Assembly: GCA_030689845.1 (NCBI GenBank)
Contig: JAUYHV010000215.1
Coordinates: 1 to 11,318, forward strand
Length of the DNA stretch: 11,318 bases
Source of the DNA: Dehalococcoidia bacterium
Lineage (GTDB): Bacteria; Chloroflexota; Dehalococcoidia; JACQUA01
Direction of reading: 5' to 3'
Positions 1 to 6,283 of the stretch are shown here, in pieces. The number at the start of each line of letters is the position of its first letter. The stretch's first letter is position 1. Made by a program: the position numbers and the translations under genes. The notes under the pieces are model-generated. The model ran no database searches, was not told the origin of the DNA, and saw only the letters and a program-made list of their open reading frames with translations.

Positions 1-1
1 T

Positions 2-232
2 GGTTTCACGGGGGACCTTGTTCAGAGGGTTTATGCTCATAAGCATGATTTAGTTGAAGGATTCACCAAATAATACGGTGTACACCTGCTGGTATATTAT
101 GAGCCGGGCAGCGATTATGAAGGAACTCTTCAACGAGAGAACCCGATAAAGGAATGGAAAAGGCGGTGGAAAATAGAATTGATTGAAAGAGAAAATCCAG
201 AATGGAGAGACTTGTACAAAGATATTTTATAG
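2..232 (+). pseudogene. GIY-YIG nuclease family gene, 3' remnant with in-frame stop
   Basis: Reading from position 2 gives GFTGDLVQRVYAHKHDLVEG, then FTK, a TAA at 71-73, and YGVHLLVYYE...EWRDLYKDIL ending at TAG 230-232. This is the C-terminal two thirds of the short (about 80-100 residue) YhbQ-like single-domain GIY-YIG family, whose members usually read GFTKKYGVHLLVYYE at this point. The N-terminal GIY and YIG strands lie off the left edge. The stop replaces what is normally a lysine codon. The usual REKQIKxW motif reads RENPIKEW here, so the glutamate is kept but the next two residues are changed. Family membership is recognised from memory; decay is seen directly. If the stop is real no full product is made; a sequencing error could explain the stop but less easily the second change. 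Confidence 0.75.
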
Positions 233-240
233 AATTCTGG

Positions 241-260
241 ATTCCGACTTTCGTCGGAAT
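241..260. repeat. Perfect 8-bp hairpin, dispersed-repeat-like
   Basis: ATTCCGAC (241-248) and GTCGGAAT (253-260) are exact reverse complements around a TTTC loop. It starts 8 bases after the stop of the GIY-YIG remnant. Similar TGGATTCC...GGAAT palindromes are dispersed in many bacterial genomes and often sit just downstream of small GIY-YIG genes; that link is recalled, not tested. There is no following T-tract, so it is not a typical terminator. Confidence 0.6.
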
Positions 261-295
261 GGAAACTTTCGTTCGTCGGAGTGGAAACTTTTGTT
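252..295. repeat. Two tandem 22-bp direct repeats
   Basis: Unit 252-273 and unit 274-295 match at 20 of 22 positions (differences at 259/281 and 270/292). Each unit begins with CGTCGGA, the right arm of the adjoining hairpin, so the array looks like duplication of the right half of the palindromic repeat. The 296-424 stretch after it contains no ORF or RNA that I recognise. Confidence 0.65.
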
Positions 296-426
296 TGATT
301 GGACAGAGTAAGGATGAGTTTACCCGCTTGAAATGAAAAAGAGCCATTTTATTTTTACTGTTTGTGCATTTTTCTAAAGGGTAATAATACGATCAGGGTT
401 CCGGTGCCTCTTAGTTACCGTTGAAT

Positions 427-431
427 GGAGG
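427..431 (+). promoter_or_regulatory. Shine-Dalgarno that decides the rbfA start
   Basis: GGAGG lies 5 bases before the ATG at 437. The earlier in-frame ATG at 425 overlaps this site and has no ribosome binding site of its own, so 437 is preferred. Confidence 0.7.
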
Positions 432-436
432 ACGTT

Positions 437-814
437 ATGACCAGAAGGACCGAAAGGCTAAACGAACTGCTGAGGGAAGAGATAAGCCAGATCTTCTTTA
501 AGCAGATAAAAAACGTGACCGGCGAACACATTGTCACCGTAACTGAAGTCGCGACCTCGCCGGATTTAAGAACGGCAAAAGTGTATATCAGCGTGATGGG
601 CGACCCCGGGGAAAAACAGGAGTTATTTAAAAAGTTTTCGTCAGCTGCCGGATATATCCGCAAGGAACTGGGATCCCGCCTGTACATCAGGCGTATTCCC
701 GAACTGTTATTTATCCCGGATAACTCTATCGAACAGGGTACGCACTTGCTCCACTTGATAGACCAGCTTGCTGCTGAACGGAAGGCTGTTGAGGAGGACT
801 TGCCGGCGGATTGA
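437..814 (+). CDS. rbfA: Ribosome-binding factor A
   Basis: RbfA is a small KH-like-fold protein that binds the 30S subunit near the 5' helix of 16S rRNA and assists late maturation and cold adaptation. The 125-residue product starts MTRRTERLNELLREEIS, typical of the family's first helix. It keeps the core SPDLRTAKVYISVMGD strand (Asp before the AKVYIS strand) and the C-terminal block with RKELGSRL, RRIPEL, a DNSIEQG turn and a final LIDQL helix. Length is normal for the family. Its TGA overlaps the TTG start of truB (TTGA, 811-814), which implies translational coupling. In most bacteria rbfA follows infB; here the upstream neighbour is a degenerate nuclease gene instead. Confidence 0.93.
   Translation: MTRRTERLNELLREEISQIFFKQIKNVTGEHIVTVTEVATSPDLRTAKVYISVMGDPGEKQELFKKFSSAAGYIRKELGSRLYIRRIPELLFIPDNSIEQGTHLLHLIDQLAAERKAVEEDLPAD
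791..797 (+). promoter_or_regulatory. Shine-Dalgarno inside rbfA serving truB
   Basis: GAGGAGG lies 13 bases before the TTG at 811. The spacing is long, so stop-start coupling at the TTGA overlap may matter more. No ATG fits the TruB N-terminus. Confidence 0.45.
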
Positions 815-1803
815 AACTGAGCGGAATACTGAATATCAACAAGCCTGCTGGAGTGACCTCCTTTGACATTGTGCGGACGGTGAAGAGGCTCGGGAAAGAA
901 AAACGCGTAGGACATGGAGGCACACTGGACCCCGGCGCAACCGGTGTCCTTCTGGTTTTAATGGGAGAGGCAACAAGGATAGCCGAATATCTGCTGGACG
1001 GGGCCAAAACCTACCGGACAGTAATCGAGATGGGACTTACCACGGACACCTACGACAGCGAGGGTGAAATACTATCTAAAAAAGACCCATCTTTCCTCAC
1101 AATAACTGCCATCGAAAACGCTCTGGCTTCATATACCGGCCCGGTTTCCCAGGAACCTCCTATGTTCAGCGCACTGCACCACCAGGGAAAACGGCTCTAT
1201 GAACTTGCACGGGAAGGCATAGAAGTTCCTCGCAGAGCCAGGGTAAGACAGGTTTACGAGATCAGACTTGTGGACTGGGCGTGTCCCTTACTTACCGTGG
1301 AATTGAAATGTGAAGGAGGGTTTTATGTCCGTTCTCTTGCCTCCGACCTGGGACAGCGTCTCGGATGCGGCGCTTCGATCAAAGAACTGTGCCGCTTAAA
1401 ACAGGGTGAGTTCAGCTTGTCGGAGTCCCTCACCGTCGAAGAAGTTGAAGACGCTTTCAGCAACGGCTGGGTTTCATTAGCGGTGCATCCGGTGGATACA
1501 CCCCTCATACAAAAAAAGGCGGCAATTCTCTCCGACGTGGATGAACGGCATTTTCTCCAGGGTAGAGTTATACAGTTATCCGGGCCAGGAGAACCAGATC
1601 AGCCAGACCAAGCCGCCAGGACTCAGGTAGAACCGGAGCCTACCGGCGAAGTCTGCCGCGTCTACTCCGCCGCCGGGTACTTCATAGCGGTGGGGAAATG
1701 GGATGAAAAAAACGGGTTGTTGCACCCCAAAAAGGTTTTTTGCCCTCCCGGTGTCTCGAAACCACCATCCTTTTTAACACAAACTGGCGAAAATACCTTT
1801 TAA
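811..1803 (+). CDS. truB: tRNA pseudouridine(55) synthase TruB
   Basis: TruB isomerises U55 in the T-loop of tRNAs to pseudouridine. The 330-residue product begins LSGILNINKPAGVTSFDIV after the TTG start, the family's usual N-terminus. The catalytic motif GGTLDPGATGVLLV carries the aspartate nucleophile at about residue 40. Other family blocks are the KTYR strand near residue 69, GLTTDTYDSEGEI, and GGFYVRSLASDLG near residue 170. A C-terminal PUA-like region follows, with a Pro/Glu-rich linker (about residues 261-280) that looks lineage-specific. The frame overlaps rbfA by 4 bases. The usual downstream partner ribF is absent; the next gene has its own promoter. Confidence 0.95.
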   Translation: MKLSGILNINKPAGVTSFDIVRTVKRLGKEKRVGHGGTLDPGATGVLLVLMGEATRIAEYLLDGAKTYRTVIEMGLTTDTYDSEGEILSKKDPSFLTITAIENALASYTGPVSQEPPMFSALHHQGKRLYELAREGIEVPRRARVRQVYEIRLVDWACPLLTVELKCEGGFYVRSLASDLGQRLGCGASIKELCRLKQGEFSLSESLTVEEVEDAFSNGWVSLAVHPVDTPLIQKKAAILSDVDERHFLQGRVIQLSGPGEPDQPDQAARTQVEPEPTGEVCRVYSAAGYFIAVGKWDEKNGLLHPKKVFCPPGVSKPPSFLTQTGENTF

Positions 1804-1810
1804 AGGTATT
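1792..1810. promoter_or_regulatory. 9-bp palindrome overlapping a -35 box
   Basis: AATACCTTT (1792-1800) and AAAGGTATT (1802-1810) are perfect inverted arms around one T. The right arm runs into the first two bases of TTGACA (1809-1814) and the palindrome spans the truB stop. The near-zero loop and AT content argue against a terminator, so an operator for a dimeric repressor is the more natural reading. This is inference. Confidence 0.4.
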
Positions 1811-1835
1811 GACATTTAAGTGGCGCTGGTATTAT
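1809..1835 (+). promoter_or_regulatory. Sigma70-type promoter for the zinc-ribbon gene
   Basis: Consensus -35 TTGACA (1809-1814) and -10 TATTAT (1830-1835, 5 of 6), with an extended TG at 1827-1828. The spacer is a short 15 bases, which the extended -10 may compensate. The gene start at 1867 is 32 bases beyond the -10. Confidence 0.55.
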
Positions 1836-1866
1836 AGTGCTTTAAAAATGAAAGGTGGTGACGTCA

Positions 1867-2004
1867 ATGGAAGCTTATTGTTTTAAATGCAGGACCAAGC
1901 GGGAAATTAAAGGTGCCCAGAAAGTTACCCTGAAAAACGGCCGCTCTGCCACTAAAGGTTCCTGTCCCGTTTGCGGTACAAAGGTTTTCAGAATAGGCAA
2001 GTAA
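1867..2004 (+). CDS. 45-residue zinc-ribbon protein, DUF5679-like
   Basis: The product is MEAYCFKCRTKREIKG followed by a basic stretch and GSCPVCGTKVFRIGK. Cysteines 5, 8, 33 and 36 form two CxxC knuckles, as expected for one zinc ribbon. The pattern of YCFKCR, a conserved TLKNGR segment and a CPVCGTKxFRIGK end fits my memory of DUF5679, a domain of unknown function. AGGTGGTG sits about 6 bases before the ATG. A dedicated promoter and a palindrome lie upstream, so it is probably transcribed apart from truB and strongly. The high Lys/Arg content would suit RNA or ribosome association, but that is speculation. Confidence 0.8.
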   Translation: MEAYCFKCRTKREIKGAQKVTLKNGRSATKGSCPVCGTKVFRIGK

Positions 2005-2122
2005 CTGGAATCCGAAATCGTATCCCAGGTCAGGACACCATCCGGCACGGCAAAAGAAATTGATTTTACCAGGATGGTAAGGAAACAAGTGATCCGGATA
2101 TATTACTGGTTTAAAGCAACGG

Positions 2123-2815
2123 CTAAAACCAGCGGCTTAGATGCAGGTCCGGCAACACCAGGTCAAGTTTTTGCAACAAGAGTTTTGGATTAATAAAAAG
2201 AGTTTGGTAACTCATATTCCTCCCAAGACCTGCTCCCATGGCGACTGCCCTGGCTGCAGCGCCGGTGAGTAAATCATCGCAGTCGTGGGCATCGGAATTA
2301 ACCAGGAGTTTCATGCCGGTGCGGCGCGCCAGGGAAGCCACGTGCCCGTTGGTCAGGCAGTGGCCCTTTCTTGCCGTTATTTCCACGAATATTCCGTTGG
2401 CTGCCGCCAGGGCTGCATCTTTTGTCGAAAGCATACCCGGGTGAGCTAAAATGTCAACGGCTCTGCTGGAGAGGGCTGCCCCGTTGGAGCCTTTTTCAAC
2501 GGGTTCTACAGGAGATTCACCATGAGCGACGACCACCCAGGCACCCATTTTCTTCGCCGTTCGAGCCAGTTCGTCAACCATGTTTGCAGGCACATGGGTC
2601 AATTCGACACCGGGAATAGCCAGAAAATCCCAGGCTTTCCTCGCCATTTCACAGTCGGCAGAGACGGTTTTAATAACGTTCTCCAGATTCCCGGCGCCGG
2701 CGTGGTCGGTGATGGCCAAAGCTTTGTAACCCCGGGCCAAAGCCCGCCGTATAAGTTCGATAGGCAGGAGGTCGCCGTCACTTAAAAAACTATGAGTGTG
2801 AAAATCATAAACCAT
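2123..2815 (-). CDS. PHP-domain phosphoesterase, histidinol-phosphate-phosphatase-like
   Basis: The 230-residue product is a single PHP domain, a metal-dependent phosphoesterase fold. Metal ligands are visible in order: HTHS with His6 and His8, TDH with Asp37 and His38, GVEL with Glu71, AHGE with His98, AHPG with His125 and NSDAH with Asp175 and His177. All typical PHP motifs are therefore present and it should be active. PGVELTHVP and EITARKGHSLTNGHVA-like segments match my memory of a family labelled 'histidinol phosphate phosphatase domain-containing' in methanogens and Dehalococcoidia. No his genes are nearby, so a role in histidine synthesis is unproven; another sugar- or nucleotide-phosphate substrate is possible. 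It is transcribed divergently from the universal stress gene, with a weak AGG-type ribosome binding site. Confidence 0.85.
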   Translation of the reverse strand: MVYDFHTHSFLSDGDLLPIELIRRALARGYKALAITDHAGAGNLENVIKTVSADCEMARKAWDFLAIPGVELTHVPANMVDELARTAKKMGAWVVVAHGESPVEPVEKGSNGAALSSRAVDILAHPGMLSTKDAALAAANGIFVEITARKGHCLTNGHVASLARRTGMKLLVNSDAHDCDDLLTGAAARAVAMGAGLGRNMSYQTLFINPKLLLQKLDLVLPDLHLSRWF

Positions 2816-2920
2816 GTTTAACCTGCTTTCTCAATTAAAAAAACCGTAATTATCCTGCCAGACCTCAGACAACACTGCCCCGATACGATGGTTTTTTCAT
2901 AGTTTAATTACTGTTTTAAT

Positions 2921-2947
2921 ATTATAGTATAATTCAATATTGTAAAA
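2921..2947 (-). promoter_or_regulatory. Possible promoter for the PHP gene
   Basis: On the minus strand a perfect TATAAT (complement of 2921-2926) is preceded by TTTTAC (complement of 2942-2947) with a 15-base spacer. The region is AT-rich, so chance matches are likely; it is kept because a divergent promoter is needed here. Confidence 0.35.
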
Positions 2948-2969
2948 CTACCCTTTAGCTTTGTATAAT
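2940..2969 (+). promoter_or_regulatory. Promoter for the universal stress gene and inositol-lipid run
   Basis: TTGTAA (2940-2945) and a perfect TATAAT (2964-2969) are separated by 18 bases, 63 bases before the ATG at 3033. It overlaps the candidate minus-strand promoter, so the 216-base gap at 2816-3032 probably works as a divergent control region. Confidence 0.55.
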
Positions 2970-3032
2970 GGTTTCAAATTATAGAGGAATAAACCCGGCG
3001 ATAACGCTGTTGCGGAGAGAATACATATAGTT

Positions 3033-3905
3033 ATGTTTGAAAAAATAATGGCTCCCCTGGACGGTTCGGAATCAGCCGAGGTCGTTTTGCCCCACGTGGA
3101 ATACCTGGCAGAATTATTCGGTTCCGAAATAGACCTGGTGGGGGTATGTGAAGAACGCGGCGGAATGGACCGATTATTGAGCGTGTACCTTGATAAGCTG
3201 GCTTCCCAGATAGCGGTGAGGGGTAACGTTGTCCATCCCATTATTTTGTACGGACAGCCCGCCCCGGAAATCGTTGATTACGGGGAAAAAAATAATATTA
3301 GTTTAATCGTTATGGCATCCCATGGCCGGTCGGGGGATACGCGCTGGAACATGGGCAGCGTCGTTGACAAGACCTCAAAAGCAAGCATTGCTCCCCTCCT
3401 GCTGATAAAATCCAAGGTTCCCGACGAAAGAATCAAAAACAATACCGTAGTAAGCAAAATCCTGGTTCCCCTTGACGGTTCGACACTCGGAGAAGCCGCT
3501 TTACCTTATGTGACTGCCCTGGCCCTCCAGGCAAAGGCGGAGGTAGTGCTCTTAAACGTCATTTCACCCACATTACCCCTTACGGCAACGGAAAGTTTTT
3601 ATTCCGACTACAGCACCGAGATTATCAATGCCCAGCAAAAAGAAGTGCAGGGCTATTTGCAAAACATAGTAAATAAATTGAATTCTGAAGGCATACAGGC
3701 GAGTTTTAAAGTTGAAGTCGGATCCACTTCCGAGAAAATACTTGAAACTGCCGACCGGGAAAGAATCGATCTGATAGGTATGTCGACCCACGGGCGTACG
3801 GGTATCAGCAGATGGTTTTACGGGAGTGTGGCCGGGAGGATCCTCAACAACGCGGCCGCCCCCGTTTTGCTCGTACGCGCCCCGGAAATGAAAGTGTCCA
3901 GCTAA
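3033..3905 (+). CDS. Tandem-domain universal stress protein (UspA family)
   Basis: Cytoplasmic nucleotide-binding stress protein of 290 residues with two complete Usp domains, about residues 1-127 and 139-284. Each starts with a K-I-(M/L)-(A/V)-PLDGS strand and loop, at residues 4-12 and 142-150. Each has the ATP-loop signature near its end: ASHGRSG then MGS (to Ser109), and STHGRTG then YGS (to Ser265), the HG-9x-GS part of the ATP-binding motif. ATP binding is therefore likely in both halves. A GGAGAG at 3014-3019 lies 13 bases from the ATG, a long spacing. The gene precedes ino1 by 38 bases on the same strand and may be co-transcribed; a direct functional link to inositol lipids is not evident. 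Confidence 0.92.
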   Translation: MFEKIMAPLDGSESAEVVLPHVEYLAELFGSEIDLVGVCEERGGMDRLLSVYLDKLASQIAVRGNVVHPIILYGQPAPEIVDYGEKNNISLIVMASHGRSGDTRWNMGSVVDKTSKASIAPLLLIKSKVPDERIKNNTVVSKILVPLDGSTLGEAALPYVTALALQAKAEVVLLNVISPTLPLTATESFYSDYSTEIINAQQKEVQGYLQNIVNKLNSEGIQASFKVEVGSTSEKILETADRERIDLIGMSTHGRTGISRWFYGSVAGRILNNAAAPVLLVRAPEMKVSS

Positions 3906-3927
3906 TTGCTTATTCTCGTCATTGTTG

Positions 3928-3934
3928 AAAGGAG
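3928..3934 (+). promoter_or_regulatory. Shine-Dalgarno supporting the TTG start of ino1
   Basis: AAAGGAG lies 9 bases before the TTG at 3944. No ATG or GTG occurs before the Rossmann motif, which begins at residue 5. Confidence 0.65.
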
Positions 3935-3943
3935 TATAAACTC

Positions 3944-5074
3944 TTGAGCCAGATAAATGTGGCAATAATAGGTGTAGGGAATTGCGCCTCTTCTCTTGTA
4001 CAGGGAATCCATTTTTACTCCCAGGCTAAAGAGGAAGATTTTGTGCCGGGACTGATGCACGTCAATCTCGGCGGGTACCACATCAGCGATATCAAAATAG
4101 TTGCAGCCTTCGATATCGATAAAAACAAGGTAAACAAGGATGTATCCGAGGCAATTTATGCACCACCTAACAATACCTTCGTATTCAGCAAAGTGCCGCC
4201 GATGGGTGTGAAAGTACACCGGGGAATGACCCACGACGGCCTGGGCAAATACCTGTCGCAAATCATTACAAAGGCCCCCGGACCAGCGGCAAACGTTATA
4301 AAGATCCTCAAGGAAACCAAGACCGATGTAGTTATAAACTACCTGCCCGTTGGCAGTGAAATGGCCACCAAATGGTATATCGACCAGATACTTGCTGCCG
4401 GGTGCGGTTTTATTAATTGTATACCGGTATTTATAGCCAAGGAACCGTACTGGCAGGACCGTTTTGCCGAAAGGGGCCTCCCTATTATTGGAGACGATAT
4501 CAAGTCCCAGGTGGGTGCAACCATCACGCACAGGATACTTACCCGCCTTTTCGCCGACCGCGGAGTAAAGCTGGAGCGCACTTACCAGCTAAATTTCGGT
4601 GGGAATACAGATTTTTTCAACATGCTTGAAAGGGAACGTTTAGAATCTAAAAAAATCTCCAAAACAACCTCGGTAACTTCCCAGCTGGACTACAAAATGT
4701 CCCCCGATGATATCCACGTTGGACCGAGCGACTATGTTCCGTGGCTTAAAGACAGGAAATTCTGTCACATCAGGATGGAGGGAAGGACTTTCGGTGATGT
4801 TCCTTTGATCCTGGAAATGAAACTCGAAGTCTGGGACAGTCCCAACTCAGCCGGAGTTGTTATCGACGCAATCCGCTGTTGCAAATTAGCCCTGGACAGG
4901 GGAGAAAAAGGCGCACTGGCCGGTCCCAGCGCCTATTTCATGAAATCGCCGCCCATCCAGTATACCGATGATGAAGCCAGGAGAATGGTCCAAGAGTTTA
5001 TTGTTAAAACAAATAACAAGCCCAAGGTAGCGAGGTCTGGCAAGAATGAAAATCGGTCTGATCTCACCGTATGA
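3944..5074 (+). CDS. ino1: Inositol-3-phosphate synthase (actinobacterial type)
   Basis: NAD-dependent cyclase and isomerase converting glucose-6-phosphate to 1D-myo-inositol-3-phosphate, the first step of inositol lipid synthesis. The 376-residue product has the N-terminal Rossmann motif VAIIGVGNCASSLVQG (residues 6-21), NYLPVGSE (132-139), PVFIA (161-165), GDDIKSQVGATITHR (183-197), NFGGNTDFFNMLERERLESK (217-236) and DSPNSAGVVIDAIR (298-311). These are near-diagnostic of the short prokaryotic Ino1 type, as in Mycobacterium; the lysines of the GDDIKSQ and ESKK blocks are the expected active-site region. About 20 extra residues after EEFI-like QEFIV form a polar tail that overlaps the next gene by 29 bases. 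The sequence extends without break from the TTG start. Confidence 0.94.
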   Translation: MSQINVAIIGVGNCASSLVQGIHFYSQAKEEDFVPGLMHVNLGGYHISDIKIVAAFDIDKNKVNKDVSEAIYAPPNNTFVFSKVPPMGVKVHRGMTHDGLGKYLSQIITKAPGPAANVIKILKETKTDVVINYLPVGSEMATKWYIDQILAAGCGFINCIPVFIAKEPYWQDRFAERGLPIIGDDIKSQVGATITHRILTRLFADRGVKLERTYQLNFGGNTDFFNMLERERLESKKISKTTSVTSQLDYKMSPDDIHVGPSDYVPWLKDRKFCHIRMEGRTFGDVPLILEMKLEVWDSPNSAGVVIDAIRCCKLALDRGEKGALAGPSAYFMKSPPIQYTDDEARRMVQEFIVKTNNKPKVARSGKNENRSDLTV

Positions 5075-6224
5075 TTTGTCCTACCCCGGAGGGGTCAGCC
5101 TCCACGTGAGCAGGTTGGCTCACGAATTCCTGAAAAAAGGGCATAGCGTTAGAATTATCGCTCCCTGCTCCTCACCTCCGGCAGACGCCCTCAAGGACCT
5201 GGTCATTCCCCAGGGCTACCCAATCCCCGTACCCTCCGCAGGTTCCATAGCCAGAATATCCCTTTCTCTCAGGCTTTCCAAGCCTATCCGCGCCCTTATG
5301 GAGAGGGAAAAATTCGACGTCGTTCACATTCATGAACCCCTGACTCCAACGCTGCCTCTTACCGCACTGCGGGTTTCACCGGCGATTACCGTGGGTACAT
5401 TCCACGCCTGCCACAGCAAACCAAGGGGGTACGGCATTGGTAAACCGATACTCAGCCACTGGTTCAAACGCCTGCACGGTAAAATTGCGGTTTCTGAAGC
5501 TGCCAGAAAGTTCGTAAGCCGCCATTTCCCGGGCGATTACCGTGTAATCCCCAACGGTGTCGATAACACCCACTTTTCTCCGGTCGGACCTTATATCGAT
5601 TATATGAAAGACGGCAAAATCAACCTGCTTTTCGTCGGGCGGCTGGAAAAAAGAAAGGGCTTGAAAACCCTCCTTAAAGCCTTCCAACTGCTTAAAAAAG
5701 AATACCCCGAAACAAGGCTTATAGTAGTGGGTCCCGGGGAAAGAGCCATAAATAAATACCAGAACATGGCGCAAAAAGAAAATATTCCGGACGTTATTTT
5801 TACCGGTTACATACCTTCCCAGGAATTACCGCAGTATTACCGCAGCGCTGACATATTTTGCGCCCCGGCCACGGGGGAGGAGAGCTTCGGCATGGTTCTT
5901 CTCGAGGCTATGTCCTGCGGAAAACCAGTCGTGGCATCAAATATAGAAGGATATGCCGGTGTATTATCCGACGGCCTGGAAGGCTTCCTCGTGCCTCCAA
6001 AAAATATTGAATCTTTGAAAGACGCCATGTCCAGGTTGACAGGGGACAGAAAACTTCGCGAAGAAATGGGAGAGCGGGGCAGGATTAAGGCTCAGGGATA
6101 TTCGTGGGAGAATGTTGCTGGAAAAATCCTGAAATACTACGGAGAATTAAGATACCCCGACACTTACCTTTATGGTAAAGAATTGACATTCCAGCCCCCC
6201 GTAACGGCTTTTCCAGTAGAATAA
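5046..6224 (+). CDS. GT4 glycosyltransferase, PimA-like (probable phosphatidylinositol glycosyltransferase)
   Basis: A 392-residue GT-B fold enzyme expected to transfer a sugar from a nucleotide donor at the cytoplasmic membrane face. The N-terminal domain has PYDLSYPGGVSLHV (residues 8-21), PVPSAGSIARI (61-71), HIHEPLTPTLPL (94-105) and TFH with His120. The C-terminal domain has VGRLEKRKGL (Arg199, Lys204) and the EX7E motif in EESFGMVLLEAM (Glu279 and Glu287). This order and wording follow mycobacterial PimA closely as I remember it, including PGGV, the GSVARL-like loop and CAPxTGEESFG. ino1 upstream and a PI-phosphate-synthase-like gene downstream support phosphatidylinositol as acceptor; the sugar (mannose in mycobacteria) cannot be read from sequence. 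A GAGG (5032-5035) lies 10 bases before the ATG, inside ino1. The C-terminal 25 residues or so are an unassigned tail. Other GT4 functions cannot be excluded. Confidence 0.85.
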   Translation: MKIGLISPYDLSYPGGVSLHVSRLAHEFLKKGHSVRIIAPCSSPPADALKDLVIPQGYPIPVPSAGSIARISLSLRLSKPIRALMEREKFDVVHIHEPLTPTLPLTALRVSPAITVGTFHACHSKPRGYGIGKPILSHWFKRLHGKIAVSEAARKFVSRHFPGDYRVIPNGVDNTHFSPVGPYIDYMKDGKINLLFVGRLEKRKGLKTLLKAFQLLKKEYPETRLIVVGPGERAINKYQNMAQKENIPDVIFTGYIPSQELPQYYRSADIFCAPATGEESFGMVLLEAMSCGKPVVASNIEGYAGVLSDGLEGFLVPPKNIESLKDAMSRLTGDRKLREEMGERGRIKAQGYSWENVAGKILKYYGELRYPDTYLYGKELTFQPPVTAFPVE

Positions 6225-6267
6225 ACCATACCGAGAGGAGTCTCTCACCCTGTTTTTCATAACGCTT

Positions 6268-6273
6268 GGAGAG
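6268..6273 (+). promoter_or_regulatory. Shine-Dalgarno supporting the TTG start of pgsA
   Basis: GGAGAG lies 10 bases before the TTG at 6284 and fixes the start in a 59-base gap; no ATG is available before the conserved N-terminal helix. Confidence 0.55.
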
Positions 6274-6283
6274 CTATATTTGA

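Noticed and set aside
252..295. CRISPR-like repeat array.
   Set aside because: The two units are directly adjacent with no spacer and no cas genes are nearby.
415..915. Minus-strand 166-residue open frame across rbfA and truB.
   Set aside because: It is a shadow of two well-recognised genes and shows no motif.
2106..2132. CTGGTTT...AAACCAG inverted repeat at the 3' end of the PHP gene as a terminator.
   Set aside because: AT-rich 7-bp stem with a 13-base loop and no T-tract on either strand.
3902..4531. Minus-strand 209-residue open frame inside ino1.
   Set aside because: Antisense shadow of a clear Ino1 coding sequence.
6233..6260. GAGAG-GAGT-CTCTC hairpin followed by TTTTT before pgsA, as an attenuator or terminator.
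   Set aside because: The stem is only 5 bp and the T-run starts 6 bases after it; genes on both sides belong to one pathway.
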